Positions 8,174 to 17,252 of a stretch of DNA of 64,000 nucleotides are shown piece by piece. The DNA lies in contig NZ_JENB01000016.1 of NCBI RefSeq assembly GCF_000708715.2, positions 62,001 through 126,000 on the forward strand, given 5' to 3'. The notes under the pieces are model-generated. The model ran no database searches. It saw only the letters and a list, made by a program, of their open reading frames with translations, and was not told the origin of the DNA. The stretch is from Pseudomonas putida W15Oct28 (GTDB lineage Bacteria > Pseudomonadota > Gammaproteobacteria > Pseudomonadales > Pseudomonadaceae). How positions within the stretch are numbered: position 1 is the first letter of the stretch; each line of letters begins with the position of its first letter. Made by a program: the position numbers and the translations under genes.

Positions 8174-8218
8174 AGTCCCTGTGCATGGGAAGGCTCCGCA
8201 TTCCCATGCACAGGGACT
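8174..8218. repeat. Perfect 18-bp inverted repeat
   Basis: Arms 8174-8191 and 8201-8218 (AGTCCCTGTGCATGGGAA and its complement) are perfectly paired around a 9-nt loop GGCTCCGCA. There is no T-tract on either side, so a simple terminator is unlikely. Confidence 0.85.
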
Positions 8219-8576
8219 CGCATCAAGAAGGCGACAAACGGCCCATCGTCCACTCACCACCACTCACAGCTACCACTTTCCGCTATCGAATTTTGGCGCA
8301 ATGAGCAGTGCCTAACTTGATTGACCCGGCCATCCCACCGGCGCTAGAAAGAAGCCTCGAAACGCTGCCGCTGGCAGCACCCAGGTGACCCGAACCTTCA
8401 AGGTCACGCCGCTTTATGCGGTGGTTCTCCCAAGGGCGATTAGCATCCGGCAGCTCGCCCGGTCACCTTCCCGGTGATGGGTGCTCTTTAACCTCATGGC
8501 CCTCGTGCGCCAGCTACACCGTACTGCGCTGTCCTGCAGCAACCTAATCGCCTGGCCGATTCTTGCGCCAACTTGT

Positions 8577-8607
8577 GCCCGTCTCTTTTTCCAGAAAAGA
8601 GACGGGC
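8577..8607. repeat. Perfect 13-bp inverted repeat
   Basis: GCCCGTCTCTTTT (8577-8589) and AAAAGAGACGGGC (8595-8607) pair perfectly around TCCAG. The T-tract lies inside the stem, not after it, so this is not a classical terminator. Confidence 0.85.
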
Positions 8608-9026
8608 GCTCCTGACACTGCTGCAGCCCTGATCGCACCTGGCTTTGCGGAAATCCCCCTCGTGACAATCGGCGTGACAAACGCCGATCTCAACAGCAAC
8701 AGCGCTGTAGATGATGGTGCCGCAGACCAGGGAATGGACTGCACCTGACTGACAGTCAGGCATGCCCCGGTCATCGCAGTGCTGCTTGCACCCGGCTCAG
8801 GATCTCGCGGCGCTGGTCTCGTCAGCCAGTACAGCCTCCGCCCGCCCACCGCTATCGGTGCTCAGGAGGCCAGATCATGAGATGCCCTTGCTCCTGGTCG
8901 TAAGGAGCCGCCAGTCCCGCGTCAGTGGACACCCTCACAGGTCGCAGGGGCCTTGATCCCTGATAACACTCAGCATTCTTGGCGGGATGACGTGAGGGAG
9001 AGATCGGTAATTTATGGAGGACGGCT

Positions 9027-10424
9027 ATGCAACTGCGCGAAGTACAAGGGCCACCACGCCCCTTGTTGGAACAGCAGATCACGCCCCTACCCTACCCGGT
9101 CGCGGCACTGGGCGATCTATTGGGGCCTGCCGTGGAACGCATGGCCGATGTGATCGGTGTGCCATCCGCCATGGCCGCGCAATCTGTTTTAGCCACGGCA
9201 GCTTTGGCGAGCCAAGCGCACGGCAATGTTCACCTGGACGGTCGAATCTATCCGTTGTCTCTGTACTTGCTGACGGTGGCTTGCTCGGGTGATCGCAAAA
9301 GCGCGGTGGACCATATTGCGCTGCAGGCCGTACGTGACTGGGAAAGACAGCAGTGGATCGCCTATGGCGAACAACTCAAGGCGCACCGAGTTGCAATGAG
9401 TCTCACCGCGAAGTCACCGACCTCGAAAAAGTCAGCACAGCCAGCGCTGGACGCCCTGCCTGAACCTGTTCAACCAAGACTGCTCACTGCTGAGCCGACC
9501 ATTGAGGGCCTGATCAAAAGCCTGTGCCACGGCTTGCCCAGCATGGGGCTGTTCAGCGATGAGGGTGGGCAATTTTTGGGCGGCAGCACCATGAGCAAGG
9601 ACAACATGATCAAGGCGATCACTCACTTGTCGACGCTGTGGGACGGTAGCCCGATTGATCGGTCGCGCGCGATGACTGGAGAAAGTCTGCGTGCCTATGA
9701 TCGCCGCCTCAGCATGCACTTGATGCTTCAACCCCGCCTGGCAGACCGCTTGCTACAAGACGCTGATATCAAAGACCAGGGGATCCTGGGACGCTGTCTG
9801 ATCAGTTGGCCAGAGCGTCTGGTTGGACAACGGCTGTACAGAGCCATCGACTTGACCCGAGATCCAAAGGTGCACCTGTACCAGCAGCGGATTACCGCGC
9901 TCATGCAGAAGCCTTGGTCACGCCATAGAGACGGCGGCCTCAACCCTGTAACCCTAGAGTTAAGCCCCCGCGCCCGTGAAGCATGGATTGCCATTCACGA
10001 CACCATTGAATGCGAGTCTGGGGAGTTCGGCGAGTTGGTCAACGTCCAAGCTGCAGCGAGCAAGGCCGCCGCGAACGTACTACGCATGGCTGGTGTGATG
10101 GCGGTGGTTGAGGAGTCGACTGTATTGGAAGACATGCACATTCAGCGCGCCTCCACGCTGATGGATTACTACCTGGCCGAGAACCAACGCCTGACTGAGC
10201 AGGAACCACCGAATAAGCTTCGGGCAGAGGCTGATTGCCTGCTGCGCTGGTTGATAAAGAAGAACTGGCCACCCTTTCGCCTGCGCGACCTTACGCGCAA
10301 CGGCCCCCGCTTTGCCCGTAAAAGCACGCGGCACACCTTCGAGTTGTTGCTGCAACTGGTTGCCCATAACTGGCTGGACAATGACGGGGACATATTCGAG
10401 GTGCGCCATGTTCCGACTCAATGA
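9027..10424 (+). CDS. DUF3987 / YfjI-family protein
   Basis: A 465-residue protein of the DUF3987/YfjI family, common in integrated elements and often placed where primase-helicases sit. 'LTVACSGDRKSAVDHI' (near residue 88) is the degenerate P-loop-like motif of the family, 'MGLFSDEGGQFLGG' (near 172) resembles its Walker B region, and a helical C-terminal part ends with a winged-helix-like segment ('LRWLIKK...FRLRDLTRNGPRFARK'). GGAGG precedes the ATG. Its end overlaps the next start by 17 bp, indicating one operon with the small protein and the second integrase. A replication role for the element is plausible from context but not shown. Confidence 0.8.
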   Translation: MQLREVQGPPRPLLEQQITPLPYPVAALGDLLGPAVERMADVIGVPSAMAAQSVLATAALASQAHGNVHLDGRIYPLSLYLLTVACSGDRKSAVDHIALQAVRDWERQQWIAYGEQLKAHRVAMSLTAKSPTSKKSAQPALDALPEPVQPRLLTAEPTIEGLIKSLCHGLPSMGLFSDEGGQFLGGSTMSKDNMIKAITHLSTLWDGSPIDRSRAMTGESLRAYDRRLSMHLMLQPRLADRLLQDADIKDQGILGRCLISWPERLVGQRLYRAIDLTRDPKVHLYQQRITALMQKPWSRHRDGGLNPVTLELSPRAREAWIAIHDTIECESGEFGELVNVQAAASKAAANVLRMAGVMAVVEESTVLEDMHIQRASTLMDYYLAENQRLTEQEPPNKLRAEADCLLRWLIKKNWPPFRLRDLTRNGPRFARKSTRHTFELLLQLVAHNWLDNDGDIFEVRHVPTQ

Positions 10425-10767
10425 CGCCGTGCGCCGCTATCGAGCGCAACATCGCTCGCCGACCGAGTTACGGTGTGTCGCTGTCACTGCCACCACTTTG
10501 TCGCCACGTGCCAATCCAGATACGGCGGGGGTTGTCGCCAGTGTCGCCGCTGTCGCCGCTCCAACAACTGAGTCAACCGACCTCGCTCGGCTTATCGAGC
10601 AGTTGCAAGAAGAAGGGGCTTTGCTGCAACGCCGCGAAAATACCCTCCTCATCCGCCCAGCTCACTGGGGACAGTTGGACACCATCGGCCCCCACTGGAA
10701 AGCCCTACTGCTGCTCCTACAAACCAATGATCAAGGTGAAGACAATGGCGCTGGTCGGTCGGCGTGA
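10408..10767 (+). CDS. Small island protein with TubC-like docking pattern
   Basis: A 119-residue protein starting inside the end of the DUF3987 gene and ending inside the integrase start, so translational coupling is likely. The C-terminal 50 residues ('LARLIEQLQEEGALLQRREN', then 'LIRPAHW...HWKALLLLLQ') follow the helix-strand-strand-helix pattern of TubC N-terminal docking domains (small protein-interaction modules). The middle is a low-complexity Val/Ala/Thr linker encoded by GTCGCC repeats. It may dock onto the DUF3987 protein or the integrase. The fold call is tentative. Confidence 0.55.
   Translation: MFRLNDAVRRYRAQHRSPTELRCVAVTATTLSPRANPDTAGVVASVAAVAAPTTESTDLARLIEQLQEEGALLQRRENTLLIRPAHWGQLDTIGPHWKALLLLLQTNDQGEDNGAGRSA
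10534..10557 (-). repeat. GTCGCC repeats, inverted copies of the 8065 set
   Basis: GTCGCC occurs at 10534, 10543 and 10552 with a 9-bp period (a fourth copy at 10500). Read on the minus strand the units are GGCGACAGC, GGCGACACT and GGCGACAAC, the same unit as at 8065. They lie inside a coding sequence, where they encode a Val-Ala stretch. Confidence 0.5.
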
Positions 10768-11724
10768 CGGTCGCAACTTTGGCTACGGTCGCCAACTGAG
10801 CTACGCCGGTAGGCAGGCACTGGAAGATCTGTTTGCCGGCGGCCACTTCGCCACCGTCAAAGCACACAGCGATCGCTGGCAAGCCTTCGTGCGCTGGTGC
10901 CGATCGGAGGACGGCCCCGGTTACAACGATGCACGTCAGATTGATCGACAGACGCTGGAGGACTACGTCGCATACCTGCGCCAGCAGATCCAGCAAGGCG
11001 AACTGTGCATCGCCACCGCGCAAAACCGCCTGAGCAGCGTTAACCGAACCCTCGCCGCGCTGCGCGGTGATCAGGACGTGAGAGTCATCAGTCCGAGCCA
11101 GGCGTTGGGACAGCACCGCCCAACGTACGCACCCGTGCGCCGGACGGGCAAGATTATCAAGACGTACAGCGAGTGGCGCTGTCGCTGATGGAACACCAAT
11201 ACGAACGGGTGGCCGCTATCATCATGTTGACCCGGACTACCGGTATGCGCCTGCGCGAAGCGATCCTGGCAAACCTTCCACGCTTGCACCACGAGGCCGA
11301 GTCGCTTGGTCGGATCAATATCCAGGACGGCACCAAAGGCGGGCGAAGCGGGGCATCAGCGCCGCGTTGGATCATCGCCAATGAAGAGGTCAAAGCCTCA
11401 CTCTTATTGGCGCGCAACGCATCGCCGATCGGCAGCCAAAACTTACTGCACCAGGCCGAAGCCTACACCGCGTTCTTGCAACGAACGGTGCTCCCAGCTC
11501 GCGAAATTCTGCATAAGCACGGGATAAAGGGCTTTCATGAACTGCGCGCGGCCTACGCTTGCGAACGTTACACGCAACTCACCAGCCGTGCTGCACCAGT
11601 CAATGACAGCCACGGCTACCACATCGACCGCGATCTTGATCGGTGGGCGCGTCAACAGATCAGCCTTGAACTTGGACACTACCGGATTGATGTGGTGTCG
11701 GCCTACATTGGTAGCCGATCATGA
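10745..11724 (+). pseudogene. Second tyrosine integrase-like gene, frameshifted
   Basis: Two frames form one integrase-domain protein. The first (10745-11188) gives an N-terminal core-binding region ('KAHSDRWQAFVRWCR', 'LEDYVAYLRQQI'); the second continues from within it to 11724 with the catalytic region: 'TTGMRLREA' with the first Arg, 'LRAAYACERY' in the HxxR position, and 'SLELGHYRIDVVSAYIGS' with His and Tyr. Codon reading in the second frame upstream of its GTG at 11173 continues sensibly ('DGQDYQDVQR'), and the first frame loses sense after 'QHRP', so the shift lies near 11117-11125. It may be a real mutation or a sequencing error. The start overlaps the preceding gene by 23 bp. Confidence 0.7.
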
Positions 11725-12014
11725 CCAAACCTTTTTATATAGCGCTGTTCCTCAGCGGAGTCCAGGCCGGTTCGAAGAGCACCCAGCAACGGCATCTACG
11801 GCAAGCGCGAATCATGCAGGCAGCCATCCAACGGCGATGGCAGCGAGACAATCCGTGGACTTGGCAGCTAAAGCATGTGCGCTGGTTTCTTCACCATTAC
11901 CTGAAGGATCACTCTATAGCCAGCCGATACTACTATCGACTTACTGCCGTTTTGATCTTGATGAGGATGGGTAACGGCCAAGCGCGTAGGGTGATCGGGC
12001 GAGTAAATCCATGA
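11721..12014 (+). CDS. Hypothetical protein downstream of second integrase
   Basis: A 97-residue basic protein starting within the stop region of the second integrase (ATGA overlap). It is rich in Arg, Trp and aromatic residues ('RRWQRDNPWTWQLKHVRWFLHHYL', shown only in part as a helical segment) and has no recognised domain. The tight coupling suggests it belongs to the integrase operon, perhaps as a partner. No function is assigned. Confidence 0.6.
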   Translation: MTKPFYIALFLSGVQAGSKSTQQRHLRQARIMQAAIQRRWQRDNPWTWQLKHVRWFLHHYLKDHSIASRYYYRLTAVLILMRMGNGQARRVIGRVNP

Positions 12015-12140
12015 AAGCAGCTGCTGACAGTTTCGCCGGTTCTGAAGTAAGCTGATGCATGGCCAAGGGCCATACCCCAAACCTATGGGGCTATCAAGCG
12101 AAAGCTAAAAACTTGGTCGCAAAGCTTAGGAGGAGCGTTG

Positions 12141-13931
12141 ATGAGCACAGGAAAGCCCAAGCGGATTACGCTGAATATTTACTTACTCAAAGAGGCATCG
12201 AACTCGGCCTCTGAGTGGACGGATAAAGATTTCATAGCAAGCCCCATGGGTTCCAATGGAAAACCTAAAAAAATTGGCACTGAACAGTATCCTCTTGGGC
12301 CTGAAGGGGAGTATGGCACTCTTTTCATTCGAAAACCTTTTATAGAGGCCGCTCCAGAATGGTTAAATTTCATTCAGAAGGGTTTAGATAAAGGAGTCAA
12401 AACATCCAAATGGACGAATAAGAGCATTTCGGCCATTTTGATTGTGAAAAATGGCGCTCGCCAGTTTGCTATCTCTTTTGGATATGGCCGCTATCTGATC
12501 GAGCCAAGGTTAATCGAGGATAGATTTGGTATAAAGGTCGTTCTAAACAGTGTCTCACCAGACAAGATAGCATCAATTGATCGTCAAACATTCGACGCAT
12601 CCCCACGACTGAGCAGGACACAGACGATCAAAGCAGCATCTGTGTCAGACTACATGATTAATGCTGAGCAGGACTTGCTTCGCGGACTAGTAGGACACAC
12701 TAAAAGCGCCTATTCAGATATTTTTGGAAAAATAATAGCCGGGATTGATTCATTCAAGGCATCTGTTGCGATAGATCTCTCTGACCTAGGAGACTTCCTG
12801 CAACTGGCATTCGAGAGATCCACCTCTAAAGACTATCTTGCTAGAGATGCAGATGGACATGCCAGCGAGTTTTCTTGGGTTGAAAACTTACTCCCGGTCA
12901 AAGACAAAGACATTTCCGAAGTACTCGACACAAAACTTTGGCAATCTCTATCCTCTAGTCAAACCAAAAACATGTGGCTCGCCATACCAGACATAATAGA
13001 CTGGACCTCCGTCACAGGGTTTGCTTACAAACGAACACCTGACAATGACGATATCGACCCAGTGCTAGATTTGGAAAGATTTTTGTCTACATTTAGACAA
13101 GGAGCAAATTTAGACACCCTTAAACGACGCGAAATTTTTCTCATTCTTTCGAACGGCAGCCCTCCTAGACCATTTCCTGCTTTTAAATGCCTCTACGCGG
13201 AAGTCAAGCACGATGCGAACTTATATATTTTAAATACAGGAAACTGGTTTAAGGTAGAAGCATCTTTCCAGACCGCGGTGGAAAAATACTTCTCGGAGCT
13301 ACCGAGAAAGCCGTTCGCGCCACCTTTCGCAGAGTATTCGCATGCTGGCGAAGGTCCCTACAATGAGTACGTTTGCGCTCAAGCCCAGAGTTCCCACGCA
13401 ATGCTTGACAGGCAAATGATAAAATTTGGTGGTAGCTATGATAAAGTTGAGGTCTGTGACATCTACAGAGTGAAAACTCAAACTGAGCGGGGGGAGTTTA
13501 TCCATGTTAAACGCGGCCGTGGTTCATCGACGCTAAGCCATCTCTTCGCGCAAGGTTTTGTGGCTTCGACCCTCATGGTGAGAGAACCAGGCTTTGTAAA
13601 AGATGTAAACTTACAACTAGAAAAGAATAAATTTGACGCAATCCCTGTTAATTTCGAAGCACGCGGCAATGACGTAATCTACGCAATCATTGATGGCCCC
13701 GCTTCAACAGCTCTAGATATACCTTTTTTCAGTAAAGTGACCTTACAGAACTACGGGAAGACCATCAGCTCATATGGCTACGTGGTAAAGCTTATGCATA
13801 TTCCGGAGTCTGCCGCTCACCTTGCTAGTATCGCCCAAAAAACTGCAGCAAAAGCCTCCAAAAAGAAAACAGCCGTTACAAAGAAAAAAACAGTCCGTAA
13901 GAAACCTCTTCAGCCAAAGTCCGGGCCTTGA
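12141..13931 (+). CDS. TIGR04141 / DUF6119 'sporadically distributed' protein
   Basis: A 596-residue protein; the ATG at 12141 has AGGAGG 7 bp upstream. The opening 'RITLNIYLLKE', the segment 'FAISFGYGRYLI' (near 115), 'LARDADGHASEFSWV' (near 235) and 'FIHVKRGRGSSTLSHLFAQG' (near 455) match what I know of TIGR04141 (DUF6119) proteins, which occur patchily and often near restriction or mobile genes. No enzymatic motif is evident. The last 30 residues are a Lys/Ala/Thr-rich basic tail ('KASKKKTAVTKKKTVRKK') likely to bind nucleic acid. The gene is clearly AT-richer than its neighbours, indicating separate acquisition. It converges on the type I restriction operon. A defence role is inferred from context only. 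Confidence 0.75.
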   Translation: MSTGKPKRITLNIYLLKEASNSASEWTDKDFIASPMGSNGKPKKIGTEQYPLGPEGEYGTLFIRKPFIEAAPEWLNFIQKGLDKGVKTSKWTNKSISAILIVKNGARQFAISFGYGRYLIEPRLIEDRFGIKVVLNSVSPDKIASIDRQTFDASPRLSRTQTIKAASVSDYMINAEQDLLRGLVGHTKSAYSDIFGKIIAGIDSFKASVAIDLSDLGDFLQLAFERSTSKDYLARDADGHASEFSWVENLLPVKDKDISEVLDTKLWQSLSSSQTKNMWLAIPDIIDWTSVTGFAYKRTPDNDDIDPVLDLERFLSTFRQGANLDTLKRREIFLILSNGSPPRPFPAFKCLYAEVKHDANLYILNTGNWFKVEASFQTAVEKYFSELPRKPFAPPFAEYSHAGEGPYNEYVCAQAQSSHAMLDRQMIKFGGSYDKVEVCDIYRVKTQTERGEFIHVKRGRGSSTLSHLFAQGFVASTLMVREPGFVKDVNLQLEKNKFDAIPVNFEARGNDVIYAIIDGPASTALDIPFFSKVTLQNYGKTISSYGYVVKLMHIPESAAHLASIAQKTAAKASKKKTAVTKKKTVRKKPLQPKSGP

Positions 13932-14046
13932 CTTGAATCTCCACTCATGAAGGCAAGACATCCAATTTCAATGAGTACACGCACCTCTTTGTATACAGCA
14001 GGCGCAGCACCCCAGGCACTTACACATTTTTCTTCGTGAGGAACTG

Positions 14047-14079
14047 CTTTTGGTCGTAACTTCCAGCCACGACCAAAAG
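14047..14079. terminator. Perfect 11-bp inverted repeat between convergent genes
   Basis: CTTTTGGTCGT (14047-14057) and ACGACCAAAAG (14069-14079) pair perfectly between the end of the TIGR04141 gene and the end of hsdR. A bidirectional terminator is the simplest reading from position, although neither side has a strong T-tract. Confidence 0.5.
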
Positions 14080-14189
14080 CCGCGTATCAAGCCAGACGAA
14101 AATAAAATTTGAGAATTTTCTGGCCCTAAGCGTCCTCACGCCAAGGGCACTTAGCCAATTTTATCCTTTGGCCGCGCGTAAACATCGAG

Positions 14190-17100
14190 TTAGTAATGTT
14201 CCTCAATATAGGCATATGCCTTCTGAAACAGTTCTTTGTCCTTGCTTAGGCCAAATTGCGCCAAAGTCAGCATTAGTGCTTTCTGGATTTCGCGTGGGCC
14301 ACTGTTGGAGTTCTGCCAACCCTCAAAGCGAGTAGCGTTGACAATTTTATCGATTTGCTCAACCACATCACCAATTAGCTTCGGCGTGGTTTCCGGACGT
14401 GTTTCCAGGAAGAGTTTGGTCAGTGCCTGCTTCTTGTCTGCTTCCGTTACCACCGCGTCACCGGTTTCACGCTCAGCCTGAACCGTATCTTTAGCGGCAT
14501 CCAGTAGGCCCTTAAGCCAATCGATGGCCTTAATTACACCCGCTTCGTATTCTCGCCGCAGTTTCTCCAAGCGCTCGCCCAGCTCGACAAATACAGCCTC
14601 GCTATGGCCGCGCAGACGTCCCATCAGGTCTATTTCCAGCCGGCGCGCACGTTTTTCCTGCTCTTTCTCGGTCAGGGTGAAGATCGCGTGCTCATCCATG
14701 ATCAGCTCATCGATGTCATCGCGTATGCGACTGATATCGGTGTGCTCATGAATCATCTTGATGGTCTCGGGTCCTAACGCGGCCCAGACCAGCGCACCCG
14801 TTTGACCAACCGGGCGTACCGACTCATAAATTTGCGCCAACCATTTGTAATCCTGGCGGTAGGGCGTCAGGAAAAGGTCGGGATTGATGGCAGACCAGAG
14901 TTTGGCAAGCACACCAAAGGCTGCTGCAAACTCATCGCGGGTTTTGTTGTCCGGCAAGCATTCCTGGGCGGCCAGTATGCCGTCGAAGCCTACCTGGGTA
15001 CGGTCCACATTCGGGAAGAAGGCAAGACAAAGCTTCAACTGCTCTGGCAGTAACTCCTTGAATTTCTCAATACCTTCGACGATCCCGTCGATCTCTTCTG
15101 GGTTATAGGCCAGCGCCGTGCGCAGATTTTCGAATACGCCCAGATAATCGATGATCAAGCCCATACGCTTGACCACCCCATCCGCCTCATACAGACGGTT
15201 GGTACGGCACATGGCCTGTAGCAATGTATGGTCGCGCAGTGGCTTGTCCAGGTACATGCAGTAACAGATCGGCGCATCGAAACCGGTCAGCAGCTTGGCG
15301 GTCACGATCAGCAGTTGCAGGGGTTGCTTCGGGTCTTTATAAGTTTCCAGCAGACTTTTCTGCGCCTGCTCTTCACTATCGAATTTCTGCCAGCGCTCAA
15401 AGTCGATTTGATTAATCGGTAGTTCGAGCTCGTCCTTCCACTTGCTCCAGTCCTTGTTGAGCTTGCCGTTCTCATCCTTCACCGGCGCCTGGTCGAGATT
15501 CATGACAACCTCTAGTGCGTCGAAACCCAGCTTGTTACCAAGCAGGTAATACATCTGCACGCAGGCATCGCGGTCATAGACCACCACCATAGCCTTCATC
15601 TTTTTCGGCTGTACATGGCTGGTGAAGTGTTCGGCAATGTCGGCGCTGATGGCTTCCATGCGCTTCGGTGCCTTGAGCATCACGGCCAGCTTACCGGCGC
15701 GCTTGGACAGAAGAGTTTTTTCATCCTCGTCCAAGTTGTTGTCTTTGACCAGTTGTTCGAACTCTTCATTGATCGCCTCACGGTCGACCCGTAATTCGGC
15801 TAAACGAGGCTCAAACTTTACCGGGTTAGTGGCGCCGTCGCGGATTGACTGTTTGTAGCTGTAGCGGTTCATATAGCGGCCGGGGTCCTCATCGGCGCCG
15901 AACAGCTTGAAGGTATTTCGCTCGATACCAGATATCGGCGTGCCGGTCAGGCCGTAGAAGTGAGCATTGGGCAGCGCCCAACGCATCTTCTCGCCCAAGC
16001 CGCCTTCCTGGGTGCGGTGGGCTTCATCCACCAGCACGATAATGTTATCGCGATTGTTTAGACCAGCTAGGTTGTGCTCATCAATCTCAACATCTTTGAA
16101 CTTGAAAATGGTGGTGATGAGGATACCGCGACTGTCCTGCTCGATATGCTCACCGAGCTTTTTACAGCTCTGCACCTTGATCAAGTTTTTCACGTCGGCG
16201 CCGCCGAAAGTCTCACTAAGCTGGCTGTCCAAGTCGCGGCGGTCGACCACGATCAGCACAGTGGGATTTTTCAGATCGTCGTCGGCACGTAACATTTTGG
16301 CCGCGTAGAGCATCAGCAGCGACTTGCCCGAGCCTTGAAAATGCCAGATCAGGCCTTTTTTTACGTAACCCTGTTTGACCCGCTCAACAATCTGCTTGGC
16401 CGTCTCAAACTGTGGGTAACGCGGCAGTAATTTGATGCGTTTGGGTGGCGTATCTTTACCGGTTTTATGGGTAGAAAACAGCGCAAAAGAGGCCAGCAGT
16501 TGCAATAGGGTTTGTGGGTTCAGTAGCCCTTCAGTGCTCGCCAGCACGGAGGCCAGGGTAGCAGGTATATCCTCACGCTGATCGGTTTGGTGCCAGGGGC
16601 CCCAATCCTTGACACGGGCATTGATCGCTCCATAGGCAAAGGTTTTACCCTCACTGGCGAAGCACAGCAGGTTGGGTACGAAGAAAGCTTTCGCATGCTG
16701 CCAATAACTCTTTTTGCCGCCCATGAAGTCAGCGGCACCGTCTTGCCAACTGACGCTGGGGCGAGTGGCGCTTTTCACTTCACCTACCACCAGCGGGATG
16801 CCGTTCACATACAGCACAATATCGAAGAACACCTCGCCAGCCGCTATGTAATGCACCTGCTGGGCCACCACAAACTGGTTGTTTTTGAGGTTGTCGAAGT
16901 CGATCAGATTGATGGTGACGTGCTCACCATTCTCGCCGAAGGCCAGGGTTTTTTCGCCCAGCAGCCACGCTTGGAAATTTTCGTTAGCCCTGACCAAACC
17001 ACTGTTCGACGCCTCCAGCAGAACACCGCGCAGCTTGTGGATCACCTCATCAGCAGAATCCGGCTGTTTTTCGATAGCTGGGTTTAAAAAGCATAACGCG

Positions 17101-17240
17101 TCTTTGAGCCACTCATCGACAAAGATATCCTGTGCCTTCTTGGGCAAATTTTCGCCGTGACAGTAAGTCCACTTTACTCCGCTTAAATTTCTTAAACGAT
17201 CGATTATTCCATTCTCGGTGACGGTTTGCTCATTAAACAT
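14190..17240 (-). CDS. hsdR: Type I restriction enzyme, R (restriction/translocase) subunit
   Basis: A 1016-residue HsdR. The nuclease domain has Asp140 ('EVFFDIVLY') and Glu154-x-Lys156 ('VVGEVKSA'), the PD-(D/E)xK core. The SF2 motor has Walker A 'FQGSGKS' (301-307), DEAH at 405-408 ('VLVDEAHRTQ'), motif III 'YGLTGTP' and a C-terminal helicase lobe with 'LLIVTAKLLTGFDAP' and 'MCRTNRLY'. With HsdM and HsdS it translocates DNA and cuts far from unmodified target sites. It is the last gene of the operon, 12 bp after hsdS. All catalytic motifs look intact. Confidence 0.95.
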   Translation of the reverse strand: MFNEQTVTENGIIDRLRNLSGVKWTYCHGENLPKKAQDIFVDEWLKDALCFLNPAIEKQPDSADEVIHKLRGVLLEASNSGLVRANENFQAWLLGEKTLAFGENGEHVTINLIDFDNLKNNQFVVAQQVHYIAAGEVFFDIVLYVNGIPLVVGEVKSATRPSVSWQDGAADFMGGKKSYWQHAKAFFVPNLLCFASEGKTFAYGAINARVKDWGPWHQTDQREDIPATLASVLASTEGLLNPQTLLQLLASFALFSTHKTGKDTPPKRIKLLPRYPQFETAKQIVERVKQGYVKKGLIWHFQGSGKSLLMLYAAKMLRADDDLKNPTVLIVVDRRDLDSQLSETFGGADVKNLIKVQSCKKLGEHIEQDSRGILITTIFKFKDVEIDEHNLAGLNNRDNIIVLVDEAHRTQEGGLGEKMRWALPNAHFYGLTGTPISGIERNTFKLFGADEDPGRYMNRYSYKQSIRDGATNPVKFEPRLAELRVDREAINEEFEQLVKDNNLDEDEKTLLSKRAGKLAVMLKAPKRMEAISADIAEHFTSHVQPKKMKAMVVVYDRDACVQMYYLLGNKLGFDALEVVMNLDQAPVKDENGKLNKDWSKWKDELELPINQIDFERWQKFDSEEQAQKSLLETYKDPKQPLQLLIVTAKLLTGFDAPICYCMYLDKPLRDHTLLQAMCRTNRLYEADGVVKRMGLIIDYLGVFENLRTALAYNPEEIDGIVEGIEKFKELLPEQLKLCLAFFPNVDRTQVGFDGILAAQECLPDNKTRDEFAAAFGVLAKLWSAINPDLFLTPYRQDYKWLAQIYESVRPVGQTGALVWAALGPETIKMIHEHTDISRIRDDIDELIMDEHAIFTLTEKEQEKRARRLEIDLMGRLRGHSEAVFVELGERLEKLRREYEAGVIKAIDWLKGLLDAAKDTVQAERETGDAVVTEADKKQALTKLFLETRPETTPKLIGDVVEQIDKIVNATRFEGWQNSNSGPREIQKALMLTLAQFGLSKDKELFQKAYAYIEEHY

Positions 17241-17252
17241 GACAGCCTCGGA

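Larger units (their letters stand above)
8036..9026. other. Hairpin-rich region without a convincing gene, between integrase and DUF3987 gene
   Basis: Nearly 1 kb without a supported coding sequence: short frames exist but have no ribosome-binding site or family pattern. It holds GGCGAC repeats (8065-8140), a perfect 18-bp inverted repeat (8174-8218), a perfect 13-bp inverted repeat (8577-8607), ATCGGCG/CGCCGAT arms at about 8668-8688, and CCTGACTG-A-CAGTCAGG at about 8745-8761. Such density suggests an origin, transfer or regulatory region, or structured RNA. Confidence 0.5.

Noticed and set aside
8953-9153. Short plus-strand frames before the DUF3987 gene
   Set aside because: No ribosome-binding site or recognisable pattern; they overlap the well-supported start at 9027.
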